A stretch of DNA of 64,000 bases from Paenacidovorax monticola (GCF_014489595.1 NZ_CP060790.1:2666001-2730000), one strand, 5' to 3'; shown: positions 26,414 to 42,341, counted from the first letter of the stretch. Notes: generated from the sequence alone by a model not told the origin. Numbers and translations are program-made.

Positions 26414-26932
26414 TCAGGCAAACAGGTCTTCGACCGACTTGCCGCGCTTGGCAGCCACTTCCGCCGGCGTGGTGGAATTGGCCAGGGCATCGAACGTGGC
26501 GCGGACCATGTTGTAAGGGTTCGACGAACCATGGCTCTTGGCCACGATGTCGGTCACGCCCATCACTTCGAACACGGCACGCATCGGGCCGCCGGCGATG
26601 ATGCCGGTACCCTTGGGGGCCGGAGCCATCATCACCACGGCTGCACCGTGGTGACCCGTCACGCCGTGGTGGATCGTGCCGTTCTTCAGCGACACCTTCA
26701 CCATGTTGCGGCGGGCCTCTTCCATGGCCTTCTGCACGGCTGCGGGCACTTCCTTCGACTTGCCCTTGCCCATGCCCACGCGGCCGTCACCGTCGCCGAC
26801 CACCGTCAGTGCAGCGAAGCCGAGGATACGGCCGCCCTTCACGACTTTGGTCACGCGGTTCACCGCGATCATTTTTTCGCGCAGACCGTCGTCACGACCT
26901 TCGTCTTGCACCTTGGGTTGAAATTTAGCCAT
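26414..26932 (-). CDS. rpsE: 30S ribosomal protein S5
   Basis: The product is 172 aa. The N-terminal double-stranded RNA-binding domain is intact ([20 protein letters not shown], then [18 protein letters not shown]), as is the C-terminal domain ([32 protein letters not shown]). It takes part in decoding fidelity on the 30S body. Confidence 0.97.
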   Translation of the reverse strand: MAKFQPKVQDEGRDDGLREKMIAVNRVTKVVKGGRILGFAALTVVGDGDGRVGMGKGKSKEVPAAVQKAMEEARRNMVKVSLKNGTIHHGVTGHHGAAVVMMAPAPKGTGIIAGGPMRAVFEVMGVTDIVAKSHGSSNPYNMVRATFDALANSTTPAEVAAKRGKSVEDLFA

Positions 26933-26947
26933 TTTTATCCGCTCCGC

Positions 26948-27313
26948 TTAGAACTGCAGGCCAGCTTCACGGGCTGCGTCGGCCAGAGCCTTCACGCGAC
27001 CGTGGTATGCGAAACCTGCGCGATCAAATGCAACCTTCTCGACACCGGCGGCCTTCGCCTTCTCGGCGATGCGCTTGCCGATGATCTGGGCTGCAGCGGC
27101 GTTGCCACCCTTGCCCGAGCCGCCGAGCGACTTGCGCACATCGGCTTCGGCCGTGGAAGCGCTGGCCAGCACCTTGCTGCCGTCGCCGGAGATCACACTG
27201 GCGTAGATATGGAGGTTCGTACGGTTCACGGTCAGACGGGCCACGCCTTGCTGTGCAATGCGGATGCGAGTCTGGCGGGCACGACGAAGACGCTGCTCTT
27301 TCTTGGTCAACAT
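26948..27313 (-). CDS. rplR: 50S ribosomal protein L18
   Basis: The product is 121 aa. It begins [20 protein letters not shown], has [20 protein letters not shown], and ends [28 protein letters not shown]. It binds 5S rRNA with L5 and L25. Standard position between rplF and rpsE. Confidence 0.97.
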   Translation of the reverse strand: MLTKKEQRLRRARQTRIRIAQQGVARLTVNRTNLHIYASVISGDGSKVLASASTAEADVRKSLGGSGKGGNAAAAQIIGKRIAEKAKAAGVEKVAFDRAGFAYHGRVKALADAAREAGLQF

Positions 27314-27324
27314 GTTGCAGCTCC

Positions 27325-27858
27325 TTACTTCTTCTTGGTCTCTTTGATCACGATCTTCTCGTCCGCATAACGGATACCCTTGCCCTTGTAGGGCTCGGGC
27401 GGACGAACCGCACGGATCTCAGCTGCCAGTTGGCCCACGCGCTGGCGATCAGCGCCCTTGATCACGACTTCCGTCGGAGTAGGCGTGGCCACGGTGATGC
27501 CTGCGGGCATTTCGAAGTTCACGGGGTGCGAGAAGCCGACGCTGAGGTTCAGCTTGGCGCCCGAAGCCTGGGCCTTGTAACCCACGCCCACCAGGCTCAG
27601 CTTCTTCTCAAAGCCCTTGCTGACGCCCACCACCATGTTGTTCACCAACTGGCGAAGGGTGCCGCTCATGGCATTGGCTTCACGGGAATCGTTGGCAGGC
27701 TCGAAGCTGAGCTTGCCATCCTTGTTGGAGACCTTGACCAACAGGTTCTGAGCCACGGACAGCGTACCGCCCGAACCCTTCACATTGATCTGGTCGTCCT
27801 TGATCGACACATCCACACCTGCGGGGATGGTCACCGGCATTTTACCTACGCGGGACAT
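27325..27858 (-). CDS. rplF: 50S ribosomal protein L6
   Basis: The product is 177 aa, starting [20 protein letters not shown]. It has the conserved C-terminal segment [20 protein letters not shown] followed by [11 protein letters not shown]. Standard length and spc operon position. Confidence 0.97.
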   Translation of the reverse strand: MSRVGKMPVTIPAGVDVSIKDDQINVKGSGGTLSVAQNLLVKVSNKDGKLSFEPANDSREANAMSGTLRQLVNNMVVGVSKGFEKKLSLVGVGYKAQASGAKLNLSVGFSHPVNFEMPAGITVATPTPTEVVIKGADRQRVGQLAAEIRAVRPPEPYKGKGIRYADEKIVIKETKKK

Positions 27859-27883
27859 TTCAGTTTCTCCTCAATGCCACGGC

Positions 27884-28278
27884 TTAAGCCACGTAGCAAA
27901 GCACTTCGCCGCCGACACCGGTAGCGCGCGCCTTGCGGTCGGTCATCACACCCTTGGGGTGGTGACAATCGCCACACCCAGACCGTTCATGACTTGCGGA
28001 ATGGAATCACGCCCCTTGTACACGCGCAGGCCGGGGCGGCTCACACGCTCGATACGCTCGATCACGGGGCGACCGGCGTAGTACTTCAGGGCGATTTCGA
28101 GTTCGGACTTGCCGGCTTCGGTCTTGACCTGGAAGCCGTCGATGTAGCCTTCGTCCTTCAGCACTTGGGCGATGGCGACCTTCACCTTGGAGGAAGGCAC
28201 CAGCACCGTGGCCTTGGAGACCATCTGTGCATTACGGATGCGGGTCAGCAAGTCAGCGATGGGATCACTCATGCTCAT
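27884..28278 (-). CDS. rpsH: 30S ribosomal protein S8, frameshifted in this sequence
   Basis: The frame starts [20 protein letters not shown] and is normal through [11 protein letters not shown]. It then hits a stop 3 codons later (TTPRV). In the adjoining frame the expected S8 end follows at once: [20 protein letters not shown], then YVA and TAA at 27884-27886. Adding one base to the run at 27956-27959 (CCCC on the coding strand) restores a 131-aa S8, the normal length. The C-terminal domain removed by the shift is the main 16S contact region and S8 is essential, so this is almost certainly a sequence error, not a mutation. Confidence 0.95.
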
Positions 28279-28298
28279 GTTGTATCTCTCCTGCCTGC

Positions 28299-28604
28299 TT
28301 ACCAGCTGGCCTTGGTGACACCGGGGATGTCGCCTGCGAAAGCCAGTTCACGGATCTTGGCGCGGCCCAGACCGAATTGACGGAAGGTGCCACGGGGACG
28401 ACCGGTGATTTCGCAACGGTTGCGCTGACGCGTGGGGTTGGCGTTGCGGGGGAGCTTCTGCAGGCCCAGGCGGGCTGCTTCACGCTCTTCATCGCTGCGC
28501 TTGATGTCGCCAGCGATGGCCTTCAGTTCTGCGTACTTGGCAGCGTACTTGGCTGCCAGCTTTTCGCGCTTCAGTTCGCGCTGGATCAATGCTACTTTAG
28601 CCAT
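28299..28604 (-). CDS. rpsN: 30S ribosomal protein S14
   Basis: The product is 101 aa, the long zinc-free form. It begins [20 protein letters not shown], has [20 protein letters not shown], and ends [13 protein letters not shown]. The CxxC pairs of the zinc form are absent. It lies between rplE and rpsH, as usual. Confidence 0.97.
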   Translation of the reverse strand: MAKVALIQRELKREKLAAKYAAKYAELKAIAGDIKRSDEEREAARLGLQKLPRNANPTRQRNRCEITGRPRGTFRQFGLGRAKIRELAFAGDIPGVTKASW

Positions 28605-28612
28605 GCGCCACC

Positions 28613-29152
28613 TCAGTTCTTGAACGGGAAACGGAAAGCGGCGAGCAGTGCCTTGCACTCTTCGTCGGTCTTCGCCGTCGTGGTGATGCTGATATTGAGA
28701 CCGCGCAGGGCATCGACCTTGTCGTACTCAATTTCAGGGAAGATGATCTGTTCTTTGACGCCAACGTTGTAGTTGCCGCGGCCATCGAACGAACGGCCCG
28801 AAATACCACGGAAGTCGCGCACGCGGGGCAGAGCCACGGTCACGAAGCGATCCAGGAATTCGTACATCTGCACGCCGCGCAGGGTCACCATGCAGCCAAT
28901 AGCCTGGCCTTCACGGATCTTGAAGCCGGCGATTGCCTTCTTGGCCTTGGTCACCACGGGCTTCTGACCAGCGATCTTGGTCAGGTCGGCCACGGCGTTG
29001 TCCATCACCTTCTTGTCCGACACGGCCTCGCTCACGCCCATGTTCAGCGTGATCTTGGTCAGGCGGGGAACCTCCATGGGGGAGGTGTAGCCGAACTGCT
29101 TCATCAGTTCGGGAGCGATCTTGTCGCGGTATTGCTGTTGCAGTCGTGCCAT
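28613..29152 (-). CDS. rplE: 50S ribosomal protein L5
   Basis: The product is 179 aa. Conserved parts: [40 protein letters not shown], and the end [22 protein letters not shown]. It binds 5S rRNA and contacts P-site tRNA. Normal length. Confidence 0.97.
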   Translation of the reverse strand: MARLQQQYRDKIAPELMKQFGYTSPMEVPRLTKITLNMGVSEAVSDKKVMDNAVADLTKIAGQKPVVTKAKKAIAGFKIREGQAIGCMVTLRGVQMYEFLDRFVTVALPRVRDFRGISGRSFDGRGNYNVGVKEQIIFPEIEYDKVDALRGLNISITTTAKTDEECKALLAAFRFPFKN

Positions 29153-29161
29153 GTTGACTCC

Positions 29162-29482
29162 TTAGGCTGCCTTGATTTCGGCGCCGCTGGACTTGAACAC
29201 GCGAACGCGCGTGCCGTCGGCCTGCACCTTGATGCCCACGCGGTCAGCCTTGCCGGTAGCGGCATTGAAGATGGCCACGTTGGACTGGTGGATCGGCATG
29301 GCCTTTTCCACGATGCCGCCGGTCGTACCCTTCATGGGGTTCGGCTTGACGTGCTTCTTGACCAGGTTGATGCCATCGATGACCAGATGGGAGTCATCCT
29401 TGCGCAGCGAAACCGTGCCGCGCTTACCCTTGTCGCGCCCGGTGAGCACGATGACTTCGTCGCCTTTGCGAATCTTGTTCAT
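29162..29482 (-). CDS. rplX: 50S ribosomal protein L24
   Basis: The product is 106 aa. It starts with the KOW motif region [20 protein letters not shown] followed by RGTV and continues [22 protein letters not shown]. It is an assembly initiator of the 50S subunit. Ten bases separate it from rplE. Confidence 0.97.
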   Translation of the reverse strand: MNKIRKGDEVIVLTGRDKGKRGTVSLRKDDSHLVIDGINLVKKHVKPNPMKGTTGGIVEKAMPIHQSNVAIFNAATGKADRVGIKVQADGTRVRVFKSSGAEIKAA

Positions 29483-29491
29483 GGCGCGTCC

Positions 29492-29860
29492 TCAGAGAAC
29501 TTCAGGAGCCAGGGACACGATCTTCATGAACTTCTCGGTACGCAGTTCACGCGTCACGGGCCCGAAGATGCGGGTGCCGATAGGCTCCAGCTTTGCATTC
29601 AGCAACACGGCTGCGTTGCCATCGAATTTGACGAGCGAGCCGTCGCCACGGCGAATACCCTTCGCCGTACGAACCACCACTGCGCTGTAAACCTCGCCCT
29701 TCTTGACGCGGCCACGCGGAGCAGCTTCCTTGATGCTCACCTTGATGATGTCGCCAACACTGGCGTAGCGACGCTTGGAGCCACCCAGCACCTTGATGCA
29801 CAGGACGGACTTCGCGCCGGTGTTGTCGGCAACCTCTAACCGAGATTCTGTCTGGATCAT
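29492..29860 (-). CDS. rplN: 50S ribosomal protein L14
   Basis: The product is 122 aa, starting [20 protein letters not shown] with the conserved [20 protein letters not shown] and ending [14 protein letters not shown]. It is the first gene of this transcript. The S10-region genes (rpsQ, rpmC, rplP and others), which precede rplN in many bacteria, are not upstream here; glpD is. The 162-bp leader up to the promoter at 30022-30050 contains a GGCTGA-AAA-TCAGCC hairpin. Confidence 0.97.
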   Translation of the reverse strand: MIQTESRLEVADNTGAKSVLCIKVLGGSKRRYASVGDIIKVSIKEAAPRGRVKKGEVYSAVVVRTAKGIRRGDGSLVKFDGNAAVLLNAKLEPIGTRIFGPVTRELRTEKFMKIVSLAPEVL

Positions 29861-30021
29861 TTCAATATTCCCAACTTGCACCGGCAGGATCGACCAGCCC
29901 CAGAGAACCTCTCAAGGGCTGAAAATCAGCCAGTCAGTCTTGGGCCCGTCGTCCACGCCGCAAACCATTTGCGGCGCTTCCCGCTGGGCAGAAACCTCGC
30001 GCTTTGAACGCGAAGCCCTCG

Positions 30022-30050
30022 ATTTTTGCAAAACTTCGAAAAGAAGTCAA
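30022..30050 (-). promoter_or_regulatory. Promoter of the spc-alpha ribosomal operon
   Basis: On the minus strand: TTGACT, a 17-nt spacer containing the palindrome TTCGAA, and AAAAAT as -10. It lies 160-190 nt ahead of rplN and only 9 nt beyond the glpD stop codon. It is the only good promoter match upstream of the ribosomal genes, and the 17 genes to rplQ follow with short gaps. Confidence 0.65.
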
Positions 30051-30058
30051 GCGCTCCG

Positions 30059-31654
30059 TCAGGCGGGCACCCGCATGTACTGTTCTGCCAGCGCCAGGAA
30101 GGCTGGCAGCCCCGGATCGCCGCCGATCTCTTCCTGCAGGATCTCGGCCACGCGGGGCGCTAGCGCTGCGGCCCGCCCCGCGTCGAGGAACAGCAGGCGG
30201 CAACGCCGCGCCAGCACATCCTCCACCGTACGGGCGTACTCGAAGCGGGCAGCGAAGCGCACCATGGCCTCGCTCAGCCCCTCGGCCAACGCCACCTGCG
30301 CGCCCGGCAAGGCCTGGAGGGCCTCGGCCTCGCTGCCGTAGGAATGCAGGCCCTGGGCCTGGCTGATGCGGTGGCGCACCGCACCCCGGGGCGACCCCAC
30401 CAGCGGCAGGTGGTTGGTGACCCCTGCCGGCTTCGCGGGCAGCAGGCCTGTGGTGAAGCATTTTTGCAACACATCCTCCGCCATGGCGCGGTAGGTGGTC
30501 CATTTGCCTCCCGTGACCGTGACGAGGCCGCTGCGGCTGGCGAGCACCGTGTGCTCCCGGCTCAGGCTCTTGGTATTGCCGCCTTCGTCGTCCTGGGGTT
30601 TGACCAGAGGCCTCAGTCCCACCCAGATGCTGCGCACATCGGCCGCCGTGGGCGCGCGGCGCAGGTACTTGGCCGACTCGTCCAGGATGAAGGCCACTTC
30701 CTCACGGAAAGCCAGCGGCTCCCGCGCCAGGTCCTGGCGCGGGCTGTCGGTGGTGCCCAGGATGAGCTTGCCCAGCCAGGGCACGGCGAATAGCACCCGG
30801 CCGTCGGCCGTCTTGGGCACCATCAGGGCATGGTCCGATGGCAGAAATTCACGATCCACCACGATATGGACACCCTGGCTGGGCGCCACGATGGGGCGCA
30901 CGGGTTTGCCCAGGGCTTCGCCGTCCTGCTGGCGCAGGCTGTCGACCCACACTCCGGTGGCATTCACCACGGCCCGGGCGCGCACCGGGAAGCGCTGGCC
31001 CGTTTCGGCATCCTCGCAGACGAGCCCGACCACCTTGCCGTCTTCGTGCACCAGCTCCCGCGCCGGGCAGTAGTTCACCAGCAATGCGCCACGGGTGGCG
31101 GCGGTGCGCGCCAGCGCGAGGGCCAGGCGGGCATCATCGAACTGGCCGTCCCAGTACTTCACCCCACCCTTGAGCCCCTCGGCTCGCGCCGTGGGCAGGC
31201 ATTCCAGGGTCCGGTCGCGGCCCAGGAACTCGGTCGCCCCCAGGCCGGCCTTGCCGGCCAGTGCGTCGTACATCTTGAGCCCCATGCCATAGAACGGGGT
31301 TTCCCAGAGGCGGTACGAGGGCATCACGAAGGGCAGCGGCTGGGCCAGGTGGGGCGCGTTGTGCAGCAGCGTCGTGCGCTCGTGCAGCGCCTCGCGCACC
31401 AGGGCGATATTGCCCTGCGCCAGATAGCGTACGCCGCCATGCACCAGCTTGGTGGCGCGCGACGAGGTGCCCTTGGCGAAATCATGGGACTCCACCAGCA
31501 CGACCTTGAAGCCACGTGCCGCCGCATCCAGCGCCACGCCCAACCCCGTGGCACCGCCACCGATCACCGCCAGATCGTAGGTTTGCGGTTCCGCCAGGCG
31601 CGCCAGCAGGTCGGCGCGCAGGGTTTTCAAAGGAGCTTGGGAGTCTGTTGTCAT
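30059..31654 (-). CDS. glpD: Aerobic glycerol-3-phosphate dehydrogenase
   Basis: The product is 531 aa. The FAD-binding start is YDLAVIGGGATGLGVALDAA, followed by HDFAKGTSSRATKLVHGGVRYL, the classic GlpD signature, and the substrate-domain segment GGKWTTYRAMAEDVL. It oxidises glycerol-3-phosphate to dihydroxyacetone phosphate at the inner membrane and reduces quinone. The ATG at 31654 is preferred to a TTG 9 nt upstream. It is the last gene of the glycerol operon, 139 nt behind glpV, with two strong hairpins in between. The C-terminal domain is full length. Confidence 0.95.
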   Translation of the reverse strand: MTTDSQAPLKTLRADLLARLAEPQTYDLAVIGGGATGLGVALDAAARGFKVVLVESHDFAKGTSSRATKLVHGGVRYLAQGNIALVREALHERTTLLHNAPHLAQPLPFVMPSYRLWETPFYGMGLKMYDALAGKAGLGATEFLGRDRTLECLPTARAEGLKGGVKYWDGQFDDARLALALARTAATRGALLVNYCPARELVHEDGKVVGLVCEDAETGQRFPVRARAVVNATGVWVDSLRQQDGEALGKPVRPIVAPSQGVHIVVDREFLPSDHALMVPKTADGRVLFAVPWLGKLILGTTDSPRQDLAREPLAFREEVAFILDESAKYLRRAPTAADVRSIWVGLRPLVKPQDDEGGNTKSLSREHTVLASRSGLVTVTGGKWTTYRAMAEDVLQKCFTTGLLPAKPAGVTNHLPLVGSPRGAVRHRISQAQGLHSYGSEAEALQALPGAQVALAEGLSEAMVRFAARFEYARTVEDVLARRCRLLFLDAGRAAALAPRVAEILQEEIGGDPGLPAFLALAEQYMRVPA

Positions 31655-31733
31655 GGGTTCCAATTGTCCACAGCCCAGGGGGCTTGCTAGGGTTAACCCG
31701 TAAATTTTCGAGAAAGCCCCTAGGGCTCTCGCT

Positions 31734-31786
31734 CCGGCCAGGCCCCGCGCCTGGCCGGGTGACCCAGGGCCGGCCTAGGCCGGCCC
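31734..31786 (-). promoter_or_regulatory. Two stacked hairpins between glpV and glpD
   Basis: CCGGCCAGG-N7-CCTGGCCGG (31734-31758) and GGGCCGGCC-TA-GGCCGGCCC (31767-31786) are both perfect 9-bp stems of extreme GC content. No T-run follows. Right behind a binding-protein gene, they fit an mRNA-stabilising or partial-termination element giving glpV more transcript than glpD. A GGGTTAACCC palindrome follows at 31690-31699. Confidence 0.6.
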
Positions 31787-31793
31787 CAGTCGA

Positions 31794-33526
<1,733 letters not shown>

Positions 33527-33607
33527 TGCTGTCTCCTCAATTGAGACTCCCCGCTTGTGAATGAGCGCCGGCCTCGGGGGAGGAACGGACCGGCCCCTTG
33601 CTTGCCG

Positions 33608-33916
33608 TCAACCCTTGCGCAGCACGAGCGCGAGCACCGCCATGGACAGCACGAAGCTGATCCATACCGATGGCTCGGCGTCGAGCGAGAACCATTGCGT
33701 CATCTTTTCCCCCAGCCCCACCCAGGCCAGGTTGATGTAGGCCGCCGTGAGCAGCCCGATGAAGAGCCGGTCGCCCCGCGTGGTAGCGATGGGCAGAAAG
33801 CCCTTGCGCAGCAGCGTGGGGGAACGGATCTCCCACACCGTCATACCCACCAGCATCAGCACGATGCACGCGAAGAACACTGCCACCGGCGTGGTCCAGG
33901 CCATCCATTCCCACAT
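33608..33916 (-). CDS. glpU: DUF2160 small membrane protein of the glycerol transporter locus
   Basis: The product is 102 aa with three hydrophobic segments (VAVFFACIVLMLVGMTVW; LFIGLLTAAYINLAWVGLG; VWISFVLSMAVLALVL). It matches the DUF2160 family found only inside GlpSTPQUV-type operons. It lies between the permease glpQ and the binding protein glpV. Its role is unknown; it may be a small accessory subunit of the permease. Confidence 0.85.
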   Translation of the reverse strand: MWEWMAWTTPVAVFFACIVLMLVGMTVWEIRSPTLLRKGFLPIATTRGDRLFIGLLTAAYINLAWVGLGEKMTQWFSLDAEPSVWISFVLSMAVLALVLRKG

Positions 33917-33928
33917 GGTGTTTCCCTT

Positions 33929-34733
33929 TCAAACCCGGCCCATCGCGAAGCCCTTCGCGATGTAGTGCCGCACGAACCAGATCACGATGGCGCCCGGCAC
34001 GATGGTGAGCACGCCGGCCGCGGCGAGCGTGGCCCAGTCCATGCCGGAGGCGCTCACCGTGCGCGTCATCGTCGCCACGATGGGCTTGGCGTTCACGCTG
34101 GTCAGCGTGCGTGCCAGCAGCAGCTCCACCCAGCTGAACATGAAGCAGAAGAACGCCGCCACGCCCACGCCCGCCTTGATGAGCGGCAGGAAGATCGTGA
34201 GGAAGAAGCGCGGGAACGAGTAGCCGTCGATATAGGCCGTCTCGTCGATTTCGCGCGGGATGCCGCTCATGAAGCCTTCCAGGATCCACACCGCCAGCGG
34301 CACGTTGAACAGCAGGTGCGCCAGCGCCACGGCGATGTGCGTATCCATCAGCCCCACCGTGGTGTAGAGCTGGAAGAACGGCAGCAGGAATACGGCTGGC
34401 GGCGTCATGCGGTTGGTCAGCAGCCAGAAGAACACATGCTTGTCGCCCAGGAACTGGTAGCGCGAGAACGCATAGGCCGCCGGCAGCGCCACGGTGAGCG
34501 AGATCACCGTGTTGATCGCCACGTAGATCAGGCTGTTGATGTAGCCCGAGTACCACGATGCATCGGTGAAGATGGTCTTGTAGTTGGCCCAGGTGAAGTG
34601 CTGGGGCCACAGCGAGAAGCTCGAGAGGATCTCCTCGTTGGTCTTGAAGCTCATGTTGACCATCCAGTAGATGGGCAGCACGGCGAAGACCAGGTAGGCG
34701 ATCAGGAACAGCGTGCGTTTCTGGAAGCGGGGC

Positions 34734-34741
<8 letters not shown>
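33929..34741 (-). CDS. glpQ: Glycerol ABC transporter permease, GlpQ type
   Basis: The product is 270 aa with six membrane segments. The CUT1-type EAA loop, which contacts the ATPase, reads EGFMSGIPREIDETAYIDGY, then SFPRFFLTIFLPLIKAGVG. It starts inside the last codons of glpP (8-nt overlap), so the two permeases are co-translated. With GlpP it forms the glycerol pore. Confidence 0.9.
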
Positions 34742-35630
<889 letters not shown>

Positions 35631-35711
35631 ATCTGCCCCCCCACTCGGCACGTCGTGTCTTCACAGCCCCCGAGAGGGAGCGAGCTTGCTTGAAGCGGTT
35701 CTGCGCAGCGC

Positions 35712-36782
<1,071 letters not shown>

Positions 36783-36784
36783 GC

Positions 36785-37864
<1,080 letters not shown>

Positions 37865-38047
37865 TGCTACCTTTCCCTCGCCCCAAGGGGCGGTTGACGA
37901 ACCGTTTTTGCGCAGGGGTTATCCGCGCTTTGTTTTCGAATTGGTTCATTTTTGTTCTTTTTTGATCGAATCGAATACAGGTTTACCCTTGGTTTTTTCT
38001 TTTTGCTTCGCTTTTACAGTACGGTTCCTAGGAGCCATCGAACCCGC
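37865..38047. promoter_or_regulatory. Divergent glpS-glpR control region
   Basis: This 183-bp gap is much richer in A/T than its flanks. It contains three CGAAT units (TTTTCGAATTGG; GATCGAATCGAATAC) and TTGTTCTTTTTTGATCG, a plausible zone for DeoR-type GlpR operators, which bind repeated half-sites. Near the glpS side, CGCCCCAAGGGGCGG is a perfect hairpin. I see no single unambiguous promoter. Confidence 0.55.
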
Positions 38048-38812
38048 GTGAACACGAATCCCCGCCAACTCCTGCTGCTCGAAGAAGTGCGGCAGCGCAA
38101 ATCCGCCACCGTGGAACAGCTCGCCGACACCCTGGGGGTGACGCTGCAGACCGTGCGCCGCGACGTGCAGCGGCTGGCCGAGCAGGGCCTCGTCATGCGC
38201 TTTCACGGCGGCGTGCGCGTGCCCAGCTCCACGGTCGAGAACCTCGCCCACACCCAGCGCGAAACGCTCCATGCCGAAGGCAAGGCGCGCATCGCGCGTG
38301 CCGTGGCTGCCCAGGTGCCCAACGACTGCTCGCTGATCCTCAACATCGGCACCACCACCGAAGCCATCGCCAAGGCCCTGCTGCACCACCGGGGCCTGCG
38401 CGTGATCACCAACAACCTCAACGTGGCGGCCATCCTCAGCGGCAACCCCGACTGCGAGGTCATCGTGGCCGGCGGCGTGGTGCGCACGCGCGACCGCGGC
38501 ATCGTGGGCGAGGCGGCCGTGGACTTCATCCGCCAGTTCCGCGTGGACATCGCGCTCATCGGCATCTCGGGCATCGAGCCCGACGGCTCGCTGCGCGACT
38601 TCGACTACCGCGAGGTGAAGGTGGCGCAGACCATCATCGAACACGCGCGGGAGGTCTGGCTCGCGGCCGACCACAGCAAGTTCAACCGCCCCGCCATGGT
38701 GCAGCTGGCCACACTCGCGCAGATCGACCGCCTGTTCACCGACGCTGCGCCACCCGAGCCCTTCCCCTCCCTGCTGCAGGAGGCCGAGGTACTGTGCACC
38801 GTGGCGGCATGA
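38048..38812 (+). CDS. glpR: DeoR-family glycerol regulon repressor
   Basis: The product is 254 aa. The N-terminal DeoR winged helix (about residues 5-60) reads LLEEVRQRKSATVEQLADTL, then GVTLQTVRRDVQRLAEQGLV, and ends HGG. The sugar-phosphate sensing domain has NIGTTTEAIAKAL, DIALIGISGI, and LAADHSKF. The start is the GTG at 38048, since no ATG fits; AGGAG lies 13 nt upstream, rather far. It is divergent from the glycerol importer operon and 158 nt ahead of glpK, so it probably represses both and responds to glycerol-3-phosphate. Confidence 0.9.
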   Translation: MNTNPRQLLLLEEVRQRKSATVEQLADTLGVTLQTVRRDVQRLAEQGLVMRFHGGVRVPSSTVENLAHTQRETLHAEGKARIARAVAAQVPNDCSLILNIGTTTEAIAKALLHHRGLRVITNNLNVAAILSGNPDCEVIVAGGVVRTRDRGIVGEAAVDFIRQFRVDIALIGISGIEPDGSLRDFDYREVKVAQTIIEHAREVWLAADHSKFNRPAMVQLATLAQIDRLFTDAAPPEPFPSLLQEAEVLCTVAA

Positions 38813-38970
38813 CGGAGGCCCCCCTTGAGCGGCTGCGCGGCCCTTGCATGGCGGTCGCTGGCGTCGGCTGCGCGCGCACCACGGGCGGCGCCTGAATCAC
38901 AACCCCAGCGCATGGGCCCCGGCAACCATCCTCCAAGCCAGCGCCCCACCTGTCTTATGCTCTTTTTCCT

Positions 38971-40467
<1,497 letters not shown>

Positions 40468-40565
40468 GGGCCCGGGAACGGCTCCGCGGCACCGTCCCTA
40501 CAATGGCAGGCCGCCCTCGGCACCCCGCCGGAGCGGCGCGTCCTCTTCAGCACACCCTCTCTGCC

Positions 40566-41402
40566 ATGACCGTAGCCTCCTCCCTCCCCACCGCCATCGC
40601 CTTCATCGGCGGCGGCAACATGGCCAGCGCCATCATCGGCGGCCTGATACGCCAGGGCCTTTCCGCCGACCGCATCGACGTGGTCGAGCCCTTCGCCGAA
40701 GCCCGCGCCGCCCTGCAGCGCCAGTTCGGCATCGCGGCACTGGAGCAGCCCGGCCCGCAGCTTGCGCGCGCACAGCTCGTGGTCTGGGCCGTCAAGCCCC
40801 AGACCTTCAAGGAGGCCGCGCAGCAGGTGGCCCCGCACGCGCAAGGCGCGCTGCACCTGAGCGTGGCCGCCGGCATCCGCTCGGACAGCATCGCGCAGTG
40901 GCTGGGCACGGAGCGCATCGTGCGCGCCATGCCCAACACGCCCGCGCTGATCGGCCAGGGCATGACGGGCCTGTTCGCACGCGCAGGCGTGGCGGCGGCT
41001 GAACGCGCGCTCGTCGAACGGGTGGTCTCCACCACGGGCGCGCACCTGTGGGTGGACCAGGAGCCGCTGCTCGACGCCGTGACGGCGATCTCGGGCTCGG
41101 GCCCGGCCTACGTGTTCTATTTCCTCGAAGCCATGACCCAGGCCGGCATGGACATGGGCCTCACGCGCGAGCAGGCGCACCAGCTCTCGGTGGGCACCTT
41201 CGTGGGGGCATCCGAACTCGCGCGCCGCTCCGACGAACCGCCCGCCGTGCTGCGCCAGCGCGTCACGTCCAAGGGCGGCACCACCTACGCGGCCATCCAG
41301 TCGATGGAGGGCGACGGCGTTGCGCAGCAGTTCATGCGTGCGCTGCGGGCGGCAGAGCACCGCGCGCGCGAACTGGGCGACGAGTTCGGCAGCGCGAACT
41401 GA
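40566..41402 (+). CDS. proC: Pyrroline-5-carboxylate reductase
   Basis: The product is 278 aa. The NADPH-binding start is IAFIGGGNMASAIIGGL. The mid-protein VWAVKPQTFKEAAQ and VRAMPNTPALIGQGMTGL follow. The P5CR signature is AISGSGPAYVFYFLEAMTQAGMDMGL; the C-terminal RQRVTSKGGTTYAAIQSME is also conserved. It makes the last step of proline synthesis. A strong terminator follows directly. Confidence 0.96.
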   Translation: MTVASSLPTAIAFIGGGNMASAIIGGLIRQGLSADRIDVVEPFAEARAALQRQFGIAALEQPGPQLARAQLVVWAVKPQTFKEAAQQVAPHAQGALHLSVAAGIRSDSIAQWLGTERIVRAMPNTPALIGQGMTGLFARAGVAAAERALVERVVSTTGAHLWVDQEPLLDAVTAISGSGPAYVFYFLEAMTQAGMDMGLTREQAHQLSVGTFVGASELARRSDEPPAVLRQRVTSKGGTTYAAIQSMEGDGVAQQFMRALRAAEHRARELGDEFGSAN

Positions 41403-41412
41403 GCATCTGAAG

Positions 41413-41460
41413 AAAAAAGCGCCTGGCGCAGGATGGACCTGCGCCAGGCGCTTTGTTTTT
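41413..41460. terminator. Intrinsic terminator between proC and ubiA
   Basis: GAAAAAAGCGCCTGGCGCAG and its complement form a 14-bp stem with a 5-nt loop (ATGGA), followed by TTTGTTTTT on the plus strand and preceded by A6. It serves the convergent proC and ubiA genes in both directions. Confidence 0.92.
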
Positions 41461-41471
41461 GATAGCGCGCT

Positions 41472-42341
41472 TCAGCGCAGCGCATACCCCAGCGCCACCC
41501 CGGCGAAGAAGCTCGCGCCGATCCAGTGGCTCTTGCTGAACGCCCGGAAGCAACCTTCGCGCGTGCGGTCGCGGATGAGCGAGTAGTGCCACGCCATCTG
41601 GGCCGCCGCCCCGGCCTGCCCCAGGTACAGGGGCCAGCCCAGGCGCTCGCACGACAGCGCCCACACGGTCAGCCCCCAGCACAGGGCAAAGAACAGCATG
41701 ATGGCGGCCACGTCGAAGCGGCCCAGCGTGATGGCCGAGGTCTTCATGCCGATCTTCAGGTCGTCGTCGCGGTCCACCATGGCGTACTCGGTGTCGTAGG
41801 CCAGCACCAGGAACATGTTGGCCAGCCACAGCAGCCAGGCCGTGGACGGCACCTGCCGCAATACGGCCGCAAAGGCGATGAGGATGCCGAAATTGAACGC
41901 AATGCCCAGGAAGGCCTGCGGCATGGCGAAGAAGCGCTTGGTGAACGGGTAGAGGATGGTGAACGCCACGGCCGGCACCGACCACCAGACGGCGACGCTG
42001 TTGGTGGTCAGCACCAGCCCCAGCGACACCAGGGCCAGCACCGCCCCCAGGCCCAGGGCCTCCTTCACGGACACCAGCCCCGCCGTGACGGGCCTCTGGG
42101 TGGTGCGCTTCACGTGCCGGTCGAAGTCGCGGTCGGCCACGTCGTTGATGCAGCAGCCCGCGCTGCGCATGAGCACCGTGCCCAGCACGAACACAGTCAG
42201 CAGGTGCCAGCCCGGAAACCCGTCCGCGGCCACCCACAGCGCGACCAGCGTGGGCCAGACCAGCACGAGCCAGCCGGCGGGCCGGTTCCAGCGGACCAGG
42301 TCGAGGTAGAGGGAAAGGCGGCTGCGCGGAGCGGAGGACAT
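41472..42341 (-). CDS. ubiA: 4-hydroxybenzoate polyprenyltransferase
   Basis: The product is 289 aa with eight to nine membrane segments. The first Asp-rich motif is [18 protein letters not shown] and the second is [20 protein letters not shown], both with the expected magnesium-binding aspartates of UbiA. It prenylates 4-hydroxybenzoate in ubiquinone synthesis at the inner membrane. Convergent to proC, with the shared terminator between them. Confidence 0.94.
   Translation of the reverse strand: MSSAPRSRLSLYLDLVRWNRPAGWLVLVWPTLVALWVAADGFPGWHLLTVFVLGTVLMRSAGCCINDVADRDFDRHVKRTTQRPVTAGLVSVKEALGLGAVLALVSLGLVLTTNSVAVWWSVPAVAFTILYPFTKRFFAMPQAFLGIAFNFGILIAFAAVLRQVPSTAWLLWLANMFLVLAYDTEYAMVDRDDDLKIGMKTSAITLGRFDVAAIMLFFALCWGLTVWALSCERLGWPLYLGQAGAAAQMAWHYSLIRDRTREGCFRAFSKSHWIGASFFAGVALGYALR

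Noticed and set aside
38813..38970. Possible small gene or RNA between glpR and glpK
   Set aside because: The 158 bp hold GC-rich repeat-like sequence (TTGAGCGGCTGCGCGGCC) without a credible frame or RNA fold; probably only the glpK leader.
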